Both the position numbers and the translations under genes were made by a program. From positions 1 to 32,604 of the forward strand of contig CAIMTJ010000022.1 of the NCBI GenBank assembly GCA_903844385.1: a DNA stretch of 32,604 nucleotides, given 5' to 3'. Shown here in pieces: positions 25,630 to 32,604 of the stretch (positions are counted from its first letter, which is position 1; every line of letters begins with the position of its first letter). Below the pieces are notes generated by a model. It saw only the letters and a program-made list of their open reading frames with translations, had not been told where the DNA came from and ran no database searches. This stretch comes from an uncultured Burkholderiales bacterium (lineage in GTDB: Bacteria; Pseudomonadota; Gammaproteobacteria; Burkholderiales; Burkholderiaceae_C).

Positions 25630-25995
25630 ATGTTGTCCAAAAAGCAGCAACGTCTGCGCCGTTCACGTCAAACCCGTATTCGCATTGCGACCCAGGGTGT
25701 GGCGCGTCTCACGGTCAATCGCACCAATTTGCACATTTACGCCACCGTCATCTCTGGCGACGGCGCACACGTGATCGCCACCGCATCGACTGCAGAAGCT
25801 GAAGTTCGCAAAGACCTCGGCGCTGCGGGCAAAGGCGGCAACGTCACCGCGGCTCAAATCATCGGTACACGCATTGCGCAAAAAGCCAAAGCCGCTGGTG
25901 TTGAAAAAGTAGCGTTCGACCGCGCAGGTTTCGCTTATCACGGCCGCGTCAAGGCCTTGGCCGAAGCAGCCCGCGAAGCCGGTTTGCAGTTTTAA
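25630..25995 (+). CDS. rplR: 50S ribosomal protein L18
   Basis: The 121-residue protein has a basic N-terminus ([18 protein letters not shown]), then [17 protein letters not shown] and the conserved [20 protein letters not shown]18 binds 5S rRNA together with L5, whose gene lies upstream in the same operon. AAGGAG lies just before the ATG. Confidence 0.98.
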   Translation: MLSKKQQRLRRSRQTRIRIATQGVARLTVNRTNLHIYATVISGDGAHVIATASTAEAEVRKDLGAAGKGGNVTAAQIIGTRIAQKAKAAGVEKVAFDRAGFAYHGRVKALAEAAREAGLQF

Positions 25996-26013
25996 GAGAA
26001 TCGAGAAATAAAC

Positions 26014-26532
26014 ATGGCAAAAGTTCAAGCTAAAGTGCAAGACGACAGTCGTGACGACGGCATGCGCGAGAAAATGATCGCTGTCAACCGTGTGACCAAA
26101 GTGGTCAAGGGCGGACGGATTTTGGCATTCGCCGCACTGACTGTGGTCGGTGACGGTGACGGCCGAGTCGGCATGGGCAAAGGCAAATCCAAAGAGGTGC
26201 CAGCTGCCGTTCAAAAAGCCATGGAAGAAGCGCGTCGCAACATGATGAAAGTCTCCTTGCGCAACGGCTCTATCCACCACAATGTGACGGGTCACCACGG
26301 TGCCGCCGTGGTCATGATGGCGCCCGCCCCCAAGGGTACGGGCATCATCGCGGGCGGTCCCATGCGCGCTGTCTTTGAAGTCATGGGCATCACCGACATC
26401 GTGGCCAAGAGCCACGGGTCATCGAACCCATACAACATGGTTCGCGCCACTCTTGACGCCTTGGTCAAGTCCACCACACCGTCTGAGGTCGCTGCCAAAC
26501 GTGGCAAGGCCGTTGAAGATCTCTTCGTTTGA
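26014..26532 (+). CDS. rpsE: 30S ribosomal protein S5
   Basis: The 172-residue protein has the double-stranded RNA-binding-like N-terminal domain ([40 protein letters not shown]). A C-terminal domain follows with [19 protein letters not shown] and [21 protein letters not shown]5 takes part in decoding accuracy and mRNA unwinding. Confidence 0.98.
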   Translation: MAKVQAKVQDDSRDDGMREKMIAVNRVTKVVKGGRILAFAALTVVGDGDGRVGMGKGKSKEVPAAVQKAMEEARRNMMKVSLRNGSIHHNVTGHHGAAVVMMAPAPKGTGIIAGGPMRAVFEVMGITDIVAKSHGSSNPYNMVRATLDALVKSTTPSEVAAKRGKAVEDLFV

Positions 26533-26549
26533 TCTGAGAGGAAACGCAG

Positions 26550-26735
26550 ATGACCACCGCCCCCCAAAAATTAAAAGTTCAACTCGTCAGAAGCCCCATT
26601 GGGACCAAAGAGAGCCACCGTGCCACCGTCAGGGGCCTGGGTCTTCGTGGCGTCAATAGCGTCAAAGAGTTGGAAGACACCCCCGCAGTTCGCGGCATGA
26701 TCAACAAGATCAGCTACTTGGTCAGAGTGCTGTAA
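26550..26735 (+). CDS. rpmD: 50S ribosomal protein L30
   Basis: The 61-residue protein has the short bacterial L30 pattern: [39 protein letters not shown] and [21 protein letters not shown] precedes the ATG. Its TAA overlaps the first possible start of rplO by one base (TAATG). Confidence 0.97.
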   Translation: MTTAPQKLKVQLVRSPIGTKESHRATVRGLGLRGVNSVKELEDTPAVRGMINKISYLVRVL

Positions 26736-27178
26736 TGGACAAGAACATGGAACTCAATAACATCAAACCTGCCGATGGCGCCAAACACGCCAAGCGCCGT
26801 GTCGGTCGCGGCATTGGCTCTGGACTGGGTAAAACCGCGGGTCGCGGCCACAAGGGACAAAAGTCTCGTGCGGGTGGCTACCACAAAGTGGGTTTTGAAG
26901 GCGGTCAAATGCCTTTGCAGCGTCGCTTGCCCAAGCGCGGCTTCAAGTCCCATTTGCTCAAATACAACGACGAGATCACCTTGACCACGCTTGAGCGTTT
27001 GGGTTTGCCCGAAGTCGATTTGCTCGCTTTGAAACAAGCCAACATCGTCTCAGACATGATCAAAGTGGTGAAAGTCGTCAAAACGGGTGAACTGACCAAA
27101 GCGGTGAAGCTCACCGGCATTGGTGCCACCGCGGGTGCACGCGCGGTCATTGAGGCGCTTGGCGGCTCAGTGGCTTGA
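26735..27178 (+). CDS. rplO: 50S ribosomal protein L15
   Basis: The protein has 147 residues from ATG 26735 (TAATG overlap with rpmD) or 143 from ATG 26747. The latter gives the canonical [20 protein letters not shown] start. The glycine/basic extension [20 protein letters not shown] and the C-terminal [15 protein letters not shown] are typical. L15 reaches deep into the core of 23S rRNA. Confidence 0.97.
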   Translation: MDKNMELNNIKPADGAKHAKRRVGRGIGSGLGKTAGRGHKGQKSRAGGYHKVGFEGGQMPLQRRLPKRGFKSHLLKYNDEITLTTLERLGLPEVDLLALKQANIVSDMIKVVKVVKTGELTKAVKLTGIGATAGARAVIEALGGSVA

Positions 27179-27235
27179 GTCACACACCGTTGATTTTTTA
27201 ACCAAGCACCTCAACCCATTCCAAAGAGCATCCCC

Positions 27236-28552
27236 GTGGCCACATCCCCTACCTTAGCCAAGAACGACAAGTTCGGTGACCTGCGTCGCCGGCTTGTGTT
27301 TTTGATGCTCGGCTTGGTGGTGTACCGCATCGGGGCGCACATCCCGGTGCCAGGCATTGACCCCACCGCCTTGCAGCAGCTCTTCAATGGTCAGCAAGGG
27401 GGCATCTTGAATTTGTTCAATATGTTCTCGGGTGGCGCCTTGTCTCGCTTCACGGTTTTTGCTTTGGGGATCATGCCCTACATCTCGGCCTCGATCATCA
27501 TGCAGCTCTTGACGTATGTGCTGCCCAGTCTCGAGCAAATCAAAAAAGAGGGCGAATCGGGTCGTCGCAAGATCACCCAGTACACGCGTTATGGCACTTT
27601 GGGTCTTGCTTTGTTTCAGTCCATGGGCATTGCCTTGGCGCTGGAGTCTTCTGCCGGTTTGGTGTTGGCCCCTGGGATGGGTTTTAGGATCACCGCGATG
27701 GTGAGCTTGACGGCGGGGACGATGTTTTTGATGTGGCTGGGCGAGCAAATCACCGAGCGTGGTTTGGGCAACGGCATCTCGATTTTGATTTTTGCAGGCA
27801 TTGCGGCGGGCCTGCCCAATGCGGTGGGCGGACTGCTTGAATTGGTCAGAACCGGTGCGATGAGCATCATTGTGTGCCTCTTTATCGTCATTTTGGTGGG
27901 TTTGGTGACCTACTTTGTGGTGTTCATGGAGCGCGGACAGCGAAAAATTTTGGTCAACTACGCCAGGCGTCAGCAAGGCAACAAGGTCTACGGCGGACAG
28001 TCTTCGCATCTGCCCTTGAAGATCAACATGGCGGGAGTGATTCCTCCGATCTTTGCGTCATCGATCATTTTGTTGCCCGCCACCATCGCCAACTGGTTTG
28101 GCTCGAGTGAGAGCATGAGATGGCTCAAAGACATCTCCAGCGCCCTCTCACCAGGCCAGCCCGTCTACATTTTGCTGTATGTGACAGCGATCGTGTTCTT
28201 TTGCTTTTTCTACACCGCCTTGGTGTTCAACAGCAAAGAGACCGCTGACAATTTGAAGAAGTCGGGTGCGTTTGTGCCGGGCATTCGACCAGGCGACCAA
28301 ACGGCGAAATACATCGACAAGATTTTGGTCAGACTCACCTTGGTGGGTGCGGTCTACATCTCGTTTGTGTGTTTGCTGCCCGAATTTTTGATTTTGAAAT
28401 ACAACGTGCCGTTTTACTTTGGCGGCACCTCACTCATGATTATTGTGGTGGTGACCATGGACTTCATGGCCCAGGTGCAAAATTATTTGATGAGCCAGCA
28501 GTACGAGTCGCTGTTGAAAAAAGCCAACTTTAAAACAACGATGGGCGCTTGA
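27236..28552 (+). CDS. secY: preprotein translocase channel subunit SecY
   Basis: SecY is the inner-membrane channel for secreted and membrane proteins and works with SecE, SecG and SecA. The 438-residue product from GTG 27236 has ten expected membrane segments. Family signatures are [65 protein letters not shown] and [19 protein letters not shown] 57-bp spacer separates it from rplO. adk and map, often next in other groups, are absent; infA follows after 4 bp. Confidence 0.98.
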   Translation: MATSPTLAKNDKFGDLRRRLVFLMLGLVVYRIGAHIPVPGIDPTALQQLFNGQQGGILNLFNMFSGGALSRFTVFALGIMPYISASIIMQLLTYVLPSLEQIKKEGESGRRKITQYTRYGTLGLALFQSMGIALALESSAGLVLAPGMGFRITAMVSLTAGTMFLMWLGEQITERGLGNGISILIFAGIAAGLPNAVGGLLELVRTGAMSIIVCLFIVILVGLVTYFVVFMERGQRKILVNYARRQQGNKVYGGQSSHLPLKINMAGVIPPIFASSIILLPATIANWFGSSESMRWLKDISSALSPGQPVYILLYVTAIVFFCFFYTALVFNSKETADNLKKSGAFVPGIRPGDQTAKYIDKILVRLTLVGAVYISFVCLLPEFLILKYNVPFYFGGTSLMIIVVVTMDFMAQVQNYLMSQQYESLLKKANFKTTMGA

Positions 28553-28556
28553 ACGC

Positions 28557-28775
28557 ATGTCAAAAGATGATGTCATTCAAATGGCCGGCGAGGTGGTGGA
28601 GAACTTGCCCAACGCCACATTTCGAGTGAAGTTAGAAAATGGCCATGTGGTCTTGGGTCACATTTCGGGCAAGATGAGAATGCACTACATCCGCATTTTG
28701 CCTGGCGACAAAGTCACCGTGGAGCTCACGCCCTACGATTTGACCCGAGCACGCATTGTGTTCAGGGCCAAGTAA
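28557..28775 (+). CDS. infA: translation initiation factor IF-1
   Basis: The 72-residue protein is a single S1-type OB fold with [38 protein letters not shown] and [19 protein letters not shown]-1 blocks the A site during initiation. The start [16 protein letters not shown] differs from the commoner MAKEDxIEMQG, so this may be one of two infA copies, as several betaproteobacteria carry two. It lies 4 bp after secY. Confidence 0.97.
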   Translation: MSKDDVIQMAGEVVENLPNATFRVKLENGHVVLGHISGKMRMHYIRILPGDKVTVELTPYDLTRARIVFRAK

Positions 28776-28784
28776 AGAAAAAGT

Positions 28785-28820
28785 GTCTCGCCTGAGCGGT
28801 TGAACTGCTTGGGGCGAGAC
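28785..28820 (+). promoter_or_regulatory. hairpin in the infA-rpmJ spacer (first)
   Basis: GTCTCGCC at 28785-28792 and GGCGAGAC at 28813-28820 form a perfect 8-bp stem. Inside it, AGCGGT and ACTGCT can extend the pairing with one G-U pair. It lies 9 bp after the infA stop. No T-run follows, so a processing or regulatory role is more likely than full termination. Confidence 0.55.
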
Positions 28821-28842
28821 AGCAGGTTTTGAAAAATAAGAG

Positions 28843-28871
28843 TCCCCTGGCGTGGTGTTGACCACAGGGGA
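28843..28871 (+). promoter_or_regulatory. hairpin in the infA-rpmJ spacer (second)
   Basis: TCCCCTG (28843-28849) pairs with CAGGGGA (28865-28871), and TGGT (28853-28856) with ACCA (28861-28864). A 3-base bulge lies on the left arm and the apical loop has four bases. The ATG of rpmJ is 33 bp downstream, with AGGAG between. Confidence 0.55.
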
Positions 28872-28904
28872 TTCACGGTTGTGAAAAGACAGGAGAAAAG
28901 AGCA

Positions 28905-29018
28905 ATGAAAGTATCCGCTTCGGTTAAGAAAATTTGCCGCAATTGCAAAGTCATTCGACGCAAGGGCGTGGTTCGTGTCATTTGCACCGATCCCCGCCAC
29001 AAGCAGCGTCAAGGCTGA
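28905..29018 (+). CDS. rpmJ: 50S ribosomal protein L36
   Basis: The 37-residue protein starts [16 protein letters not shown] and ends DPRHKQRQG. The zinc site is intact: Cys11, Cys14, Cys27 and His32. It is the zinc-binding form, which bacteria often replace with a zinc-free paralog when zinc is low. A strong Shine-Dalgarno (AGGAG) lies about 10 bp upstream. Confidence 0.97.
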
Positions 29019-29043
29019 TTGAACTAGATTTAAGAGGACGAAC

Positions 29044-29409
29044 ATGGCACGTATCGCTGGTATCAACATTCCGCCCCACCAACACTCGGAAGTGGGCTTG
29101 ACGGCTATTTTTGGCATTGGTCGCACACGCGCTCGCAAAATTTGCGAAGCTTGTGGGATTGATTACGCCAAGAAGATCAAAGACCTCACCGACGGTGACT
29201 TGGAAAAGATCCGAGATCAAATCGCGCATTTCACCATTGAGGGTGACTTGCGTCGCGAGACCACCATGAACATCAAGCGTTTGATGGACATTGGGTGTTA
29301 TCGCGGATTTCGCCATCGCAGAGGTTTGCCCATGCACGGCCAAAGAACGCGCACCAATGCTCGCACTCGCAAGGGTCCGCGCAAGGCCGCTCAGTCATTG
29401 AAGAAATAG
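29044..29409 (+). CDS. rpsM: 30S ribosomal protein S13
   Basis: The 121-residue protein starts [19 protein letters not shown] and has the helix-hairpin-helix [18 protein letters not shown]. It ends with the basic tail [20 protein letters not shown]13 contacts P-site tRNA and L5 across the subunit bridge. In E. coli, S4 represses the alpha operon at the rpsM start; I see no comparable pseudoknot in the short spacer here. Confidence 0.98.
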   Translation: MARIAGINIPPHQHSEVGLTAIFGIGRTRARKICEACGIDYAKKIKDLTDGDLEKIRDQIAHFTIEGDLRRETTMNIKRLMDIGCYRGFRHRRGLPMHGQRTRTNARTRKGPRKAAQSLKK

Positions 29410-29422
29410 TTAAGGGATCACC

Positions 29423-29827
29423 ATGGCAAAAGCACCCTCCAATAATGCAGCACAACGTGTGCGCAAAAAAGTTCGCAAGAACGTGGCCGATGGCATTGCC
29501 CACGTCCACGCCTCTTTCAACAACACCATCATCACCATCACGGACCGCCAAGGCAATTCTTTGTCATGGGCCTCCTCCGGTGGTCAAGGCTTCAAGGGTT
29601 CGCGCAAATCGACTCCTTTTGCCGCCCAGGTGGCCTCTGAAGTGGCGGGTCGCTCTGCCATTGATCAAGGGATCAAGAATTTGGATGTGGAGATCAAGGG
29701 CCCCGGTCCTGGTCGTGAGTCCTCTGTGCGCGCTTTGGCCGCCCTTGGCATTCGCATCAACTCCATCTCTGATGTGACGCCTGTACCGCACAATGGATGC
29801 CGCCCTCAAAAGCGTCGTCGCATTTAA
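29423..29827 (+). CDS. rpsK: 30S ribosomal protein S11
   Basis: The 134-residue protein has [38 protein letters not shown] and the conserved C-terminus [18 protein letters not shown]11 shapes the platform of the small subunit around the E site. It is followed by an 89-bp spacer with two hairpins, longer than most gaps in this operon. Confidence 0.98.
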   Translation: MAKAPSNNAAQRVRKKVRKNVADGIAHVHASFNNTIITITDRQGNSLSWASSGGQGFKGSRKSTPFAAQVASEVAGRSAIDQGIKNLDVEIKGPGPGRESSVRALAALGIRINSISDVTPVPHNGCRPQKRRRI

Positions 29828-29847
29828 TTTTTCCCCCCAAGCCCACC

Positions 29848-29891
29848 GCCACGGGTGAAAGACCTGTGGCTTACCGACGCTAAAACGTCGG
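29848..29891 (+). promoter_or_regulatory. two consecutive hairpins between rpsK and rpsD
   Basis: The first stem, GCCACGGGT (29848-29856) with ACCTGTGGC (29862-29870), has nine pairs including one G-U and a GAAAG loop. The second, CCGACG (29874-29879) with CGTCGG (29886-29891), has six pairs and a CTAAAA loop. They end 25 bp before the rpsD start. There is no T-run. Confidence 0.6.
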
Positions 29892-29916
29892 CCAATTCGA
29901 ATCAAAGGACAAGCAA

Positions 29917-30540
29917 GTGGCACGTTATCTAGGCCCCAAGGCCAAACTCTCCCGCCGTGAAGGCACCGACCTCTTTTTAAAGAGTGCAAGACGCTCGATC
30001 GCAGACAAGGCGAAATTTGACTCCAAGCCCGGCCAGCATGGTCGCACCTCGGGTCAGAGAACATCGGACTTTGGTTTGCAGTTGCGTGAAAAGCAAAAAG
30101 TCAAACGCATGTATGGTGTTTTAGAGCGCCAGTTCAGACGCTACTTTGCCGAGGCCGATCGTCGCCGTGGCAACACCGGCTCCAACTTGCTCTTCATCCT
30201 AGAGTCACGGTTGGACAATGTTGTCTATCGCATGGGTTTTGGCTCCACACGTGCTGAAGCACGCCAGTTGGTGTCCCACAAGGCCATCACCGTCAATGGT
30301 GAGCAGGTCAACATTCCTTCTTTTTTGGTGAAAACGGGCGACATCATTGCCGTTCGCGAAAAATCCAAAAAGCAAGGACGCGTCGTCGAGGCCCTCCAAT
30401 TGGCCACCCAAGTCGGCTTGCCCGCTTGGGTTGAGGTCAATGTGGACAAAGCCGAGGGAACTTTCAAGAAAGTTCCAGATCGCGACGAATTTGCTGCTGA
30501 CGTCAACGAGTCGTTGATTGTCGAGCTGTATTCGCGTTAA
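29917..30540 (+). CDS. rpsD: 30S ribosomal protein S4
   Basis: The 207-residue protein starts at a [23 protein letters not shown] is followed by the S4 RNA-binding domain at about 95-160 ([40 protein letters not shown]). There are no cysteines, so it is the zinc-free form. S4 nucleates 30S assembly and in E. coli represses its own alpha operon; the hairpins on both sides of the gene are candidate targets here. Confidence 0.98.
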   Translation: MARYLGPKAKLSRREGTDLFLKSARRSIADKAKFDSKPGQHGRTSGQRTSDFGLQLREKQKVKRMYGVLERQFRRYFAEADRRRGNTGSNLLFILESRLDNVVYRMGFGSTRAEARQLVSHKAITVNGEQVNIPSFLVKTGDIIAVREKSKKQGRVVEALQLATQVGLPAWVEVNVDKAEGTFKKVPDRDEFAADVNESLIVELYSR

Positions 30541-30546
30541 TTCTGG

Positions 30547-30615
30547 TTGAACCATTCAGCCGTTTGAGTCCCCTCTTGGAGACAGTGTGCTCCAGAGGGA
30601 TTGAACATTCAGCCT
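30547..30615 (+). promoter_or_regulatory. hairpin flanked by direct repeats between rpsD and rpoA
   Basis: TTGAACCATTCAGCC (30547-30561) recurs with one base missing as TTGAACATTCAGCC (30602-30615). Between the copies, TCCCCTCTTGGAG (30569-30581) pairs with CTCCAGAGGGA (30590-30600) except for two single-base bulges. The arrangement lies 41 bp before rpoA. Confidence 0.6.
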
Positions 30616-30656
30616 TACCGGTGTAACGAGCCGAGGGTATTGAGAAGGACATCCGA

Positions 30657-31652
30657 ATGCAAACCCAATTGTTAAAACCCAAAGCCATCAATGTTGAGCA
30701 CGTTGGACACAACCGTGCCAAGGTCACGCTCGAGCCGTTTGAGCGCGGTTATGGTCACACGCTCGGCAACGCCTTGCGTCGTGTGCTCTTGTCGTCCATG
30801 GTGGGTTATGCCATCACGGAAGTGACCATCGCTGGCGTGCTCCATGAGTACTCCTCCATTGATGGTGTGCAAGAAGACGTGGTCAATATTTTGCTCAACT
30901 TAAAAGGCGTGGTCTTTAAGTTGCACAACCGCGATGAGGTGACCTTGAGCCTGCGCAAAGAAGGCGAAGGCTTGGTGACGGCGGCCGATATCCAGACCCC
31001 TCACGACGTGGAGATCATCAATCCTGAGCACTTGATCGCCACCTTGACGCAAGGCGGCAAGATTGACATCCAATTGAAAGTGGAAAAAGGCCGCGGCTAT
31101 GTGCCCGGTACGGTTCGTCGCTATGGCGAAGAGCCCTCCAAGTCGATTGGCCGCATTGTGCTCGATGCTTCTTTCTCGCCTGTGAGCCGTGTGAGCTACA
31201 GCGTTGAGAATGCCCGCGTTGAGCAGCGCACCGATTTGGACCGCTTGGTCGTTGAGATCGAGACCAATGGCGCCATCACGGCCGAAGACGCGGTGCGTGC
31301 TTCTGCCAAAATTTTGGTGGAACAGTTGGCCGTCTTTGCTCAACTCGAAGGCAGCGAATTGGCCGCCTTTGACTCTCCTTCTCCAAGGAGTGCGCAGCAG
31401 TTTGATCCGATTTTGTTGCGCCCTGTCGACGAGCTCGAGCTCACGGTGCGTTCAGCCAACTGCTTGAAAGCGGAAAACATTTACTACATTGGCGACTTGA
31501 TTCAGCGCACTGAAAACGAATTGCTCAAGACCCCGAATTTGGGTCGCAAGTCTTTGAATGAAATCAAAGAAGTGTTGGCCTCCAGAGGTTTGACCTTGGG
31601 CATGAAGCTCGAGAGTTGGCCTCCAGCCGGTTTGGACAAGCGAACCAGTTAA
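30657..31652 (+). CDS. rpoA: DNA-directed RNA polymerase subunit alpha
   Basis: The 331-residue protein has the N-terminal assembly domain ([20 protein letters not shown] near residue 25, then KGRGYVPGT and [20 protein letters not shown]). A linker leads to the C-terminal domain ([40 protein letters not shown]) that contacts activators and UP elements. The dimer starts RNA polymerase assembly. Length fits betaproteobacteria. A 116-bp structured spacer precedes it and a 181-bp one follows. Confidence 0.98.
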   Translation: MQTQLLKPKAINVEHVGHNRAKVTLEPFERGYGHTLGNALRRVLLSSMVGYAITEVTIAGVLHEYSSIDGVQEDVVNILLNLKGVVFKLHNRDEVTLSLRKEGEGLVTAADIQTPHDVEIINPEHLIATLTQGGKIDIQLKVEKGRGYVPGTVRRYGEEPSKSIGRIVLDASFSPVSRVSYSVENARVEQRTDLDRLVVEIETNGAITAEDAVRASAKILVEQLAVFAQLEGSELAAFDSPSPRSAQQFDPILLRPVDELELTVRSANCLKAENIYYIGDLIQRTENELLKTPNLGRKSLNEIKEVLASRGLTLGMKLESWPPAGLDKRTS

Positions 31653-31655
31653 GTA

Positions 31656-31722
31656 TTCAGTCAGAGAGTTCTTGGGGAGTGAGCGTTCAAGCGGCTTCAC
31701 CCCCTCGTTTTTTCTGACTCAA
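31656..31722 (+). promoter_or_regulatory. nested inverted repeats with T-run between rpoA and rplQ (attenuator-like)
   Basis: GGGG (31674-31677) and TGAG (31680-31683) can pair with TTCA and CCCC near 31696-31704, followed by TCG and six T at 31708-31713. This resembles an intrinsic terminator. An outer repeat, TTCAGTCAGA (31656-31665) with TCTGACTCAA (31713-31722), matches at nine of ten pairs and encloses it. Partial termination or antitermination before rplQ is possible. Confidence 0.5.
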
Positions 31723-31833
31723 CCGTGCTGTGAGTGAGACCTTGGACTTGGGTCCTCGGACTGTCTCCCAGCCACTTGGCGTACCTGATACGGCGTCCAG
31801 GTAAAACAAACCACCCTTCAAAGGAAAACAATC

Positions 31834-32226
31834 ATGCGTCACGGTCACGGACTCAGAAAACTCAACCGCACCAGCGAACACCGCTTGGCAATGCTCAGAA
31901 ACATGATGAATTCACTCATCGAGCATGAGTGCATCAAAACCACCCTGCCCAAGGCCAAGGAATTGCGCCGCGTGGTCGAGCCCATGATCACCTTGGCCAA
32001 AGTGGCAACGGTGGCGAACCGCCGTTTGGCGTTCAATCGTTTGCGCGATCGCGACAATGTGGTCAAGCTCTTTAACGAATTGGGCCCACGCTACCAAGCC
32101 CGTCCTGGTGGCTATACCCGTATTTTAAAAATGGGTTACCGCGTTGGTGACAATGCGCCCATGGCCTTGGTGGAATTGGTCGATCGTCCTGTCATCGAAG
32201 AAACTTCCCCAACAGCAGCTGAATAA
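31834..32226 (+). CDS. rplQ: 50S ribosomal protein L17
   Basis: The 130-residue protein starts [17 protein letters not shown] and has [33 protein letters not shown] and [21 protein letters not shown]17 lies at the exit of the peptide tunnel. It ends the spc-alpha operon. An unusually long 181-bp spacer separates it from rpoA. AAAGGA at 31820-31825 is the likely ribosome binding site. Confidence 0.98.
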   Translation: MRHGHGLRKLNRTSEHRLAMLRNMMNSLIEHECIKTTLPKAKELRRVVEPMITLAKVATVANRRLAFNRLRDRDNVVKLFNELGPRYQARPGGYTRILKMGYRVGDNAPMALVELVDRPVIEETSPTAAE

Positions 32227-32228
32227 GC

Positions 32229-32234
32229 TACAAT
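32229..32234 (+). promoter_or_regulatory. possible -10 element for the initiator tRNA
   Basis: TACAAT, one base from consensus, lies 3 bp past the rplQ stop and 11 bp before the tRNA. The -35 position would fall inside the end of rplQ, near ACTTCC, a poor match. The tRNA may have its own start or simply read through from rplQ. Confidence 0.35.
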
Positions 32235-32245
32235 CACTCTCTTAC

Positions 32246-32322
<77 letters not shown>

Positions 32323-32346
32323 GATCCGAAAGTCCAGACCCACTTG

Positions 32347-32396
32347 GATTTTTTAAAAAATCTCACCCATTCAAAAGATGCGTGGGATTTTTTTTG
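32347..32396 (+). terminator. terminator after tRNA-fMet
   Basis: ATCTCACCCAT (from 32360) pairs with ATGCGTGGGAT with one G-U pair and one C-C mismatch. Flanking A and T runs extend the stem into the T8 tract ending near 32395. Just before it, GATTTTTTAAAAAATC at 32347-32362 is a perfect 16-bp palindrome that overlaps the left arm. The site probably ends the ribosomal operon and tRNA transcripts. Confidence 0.75.
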
Positions 32397-32425
32397 AGCT
32401 TTTAAAACCCACTTGGTAGCGTGCC

Positions 32426-32604
32426 ATGAAAGAGTCCTCAGTCTTGCTGGAGTTGGCGTCACACACGAGCGATGTGCGTGCTGTGACCTTGTCCCAAGCG
32501 AGCCGGCTCACCTTGAAGACGTCTGGCGGCCACTTGGTGGCCCACCACTGGGCCGCCTTGGACCAGCACCCAGAACGTGCCCCCTTGGTCTTGTTGCATG
32601 GGGG
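32426..32604 (+). CDS. alpha/beta hydrolase, N-terminal part (runs off the window)
   Basis: The frame from ATG 32426 is open for 59 codons to the window end. The last residues, APLVLLHGG, are the first core beta strand and oxyanion-hole HG motif of alpha/beta hydrolases (esterases, haloperoxidase-like enzymes, lipases). About 50 residues precede it. The nucleophile Ser and the rest of the triad lie outside the window, so the substrate class cannot be told. Confidence 0.65.
   Translation, partial: MKESSVLLELASHTSDVRAVTLSQASRLTLKTSGGHLVAHHWAALDQHPERAPLVLLHG

Overview
The window looks like a chromosomal segment of a betaproteobacterium of the order Burkholderiales, probably close to the Comamonadaceae. 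The reasons are the recG-oxyR-ubiA run, a PhaM-type polyhydroxybutyrate granule protein, a DUF3108 protein, and ribosomal proteins and IF-1 of betaproteobacterial type. The assignment rests on reading protein sequences, not on a search. Nearly all of it is housekeeping DNA. I see no prophage, insertion sequence, integrase, CRISPR array or toxin-antitoxin pair.

Layout. Positions 1-1090 are visibly richer in A+T than the rest (lines counted by hand give 33-42% G+C, against 63% in a line near 8.9 kb). They hold the tail of an unrecognised gene and two small predicted secreted proteins of unknown function. From 1.27 to 3.69 kb is an envelope cluster resembling E. coli yraL-diaA-dolP: rsmI, a GmhA/DiaA-type sugar isomerase and the BON lipoprotein DolP, but without lpoA and yraN. 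From 3.8 to 11.4 kb are metabolic genes: a beta-hydroxyacid dehydrogenase, yggS, a GlcD-like flavoprotein, purU, an AbrB-family membrane protein, a DUF3108 protein and a fumarylacetoacetase-like protein that lacks a metal ligand. From 11.4 to 14.4 kb are a periplasmic copper chaperone, phaM and a FIST-domain sensor.

From 14.5 to 16.75 kb, queA and tgt form a minus-strand pair that makes queuosine in tRNA. Divergent from them run recG, oxyR and ubiA (16.96-21.38 kb). A small Lys-rich secreted protein with a clear terminator and proC follow on the minus strand.

From 22.9 kb to the end is the joined spc-alpha ribosomal operon, with 18 genes from rplN to rplQ. It starts from a near-consensus promoter and has proC, not the S10 operon, upstream. 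It makes ribosomal proteins, the translocon channel SecY, IF-1 and the RNA polymerase alpha subunit. The initiator tRNA-fMet lies 19 bp after rplQ, followed by a terminator and the start of an alpha/beta hydrolase gene. The spacers of the alpha half (infA-rpmJ, rpsK-rpsD, rpsD-rpoA, rpoA-rplQ) are long and full of inverted repeats, which suggests autogenous or attenuation control.

I did not find a clearly new multi-gene system. The best leads are the duplicated-repeat secreted protein pair at the left end, the metal-ligand-deficient FAH homolog, the short tandem repeats in many spacers (one set overlaps a plausible proC promoter), and the structured spacers of the ribosomal operon.
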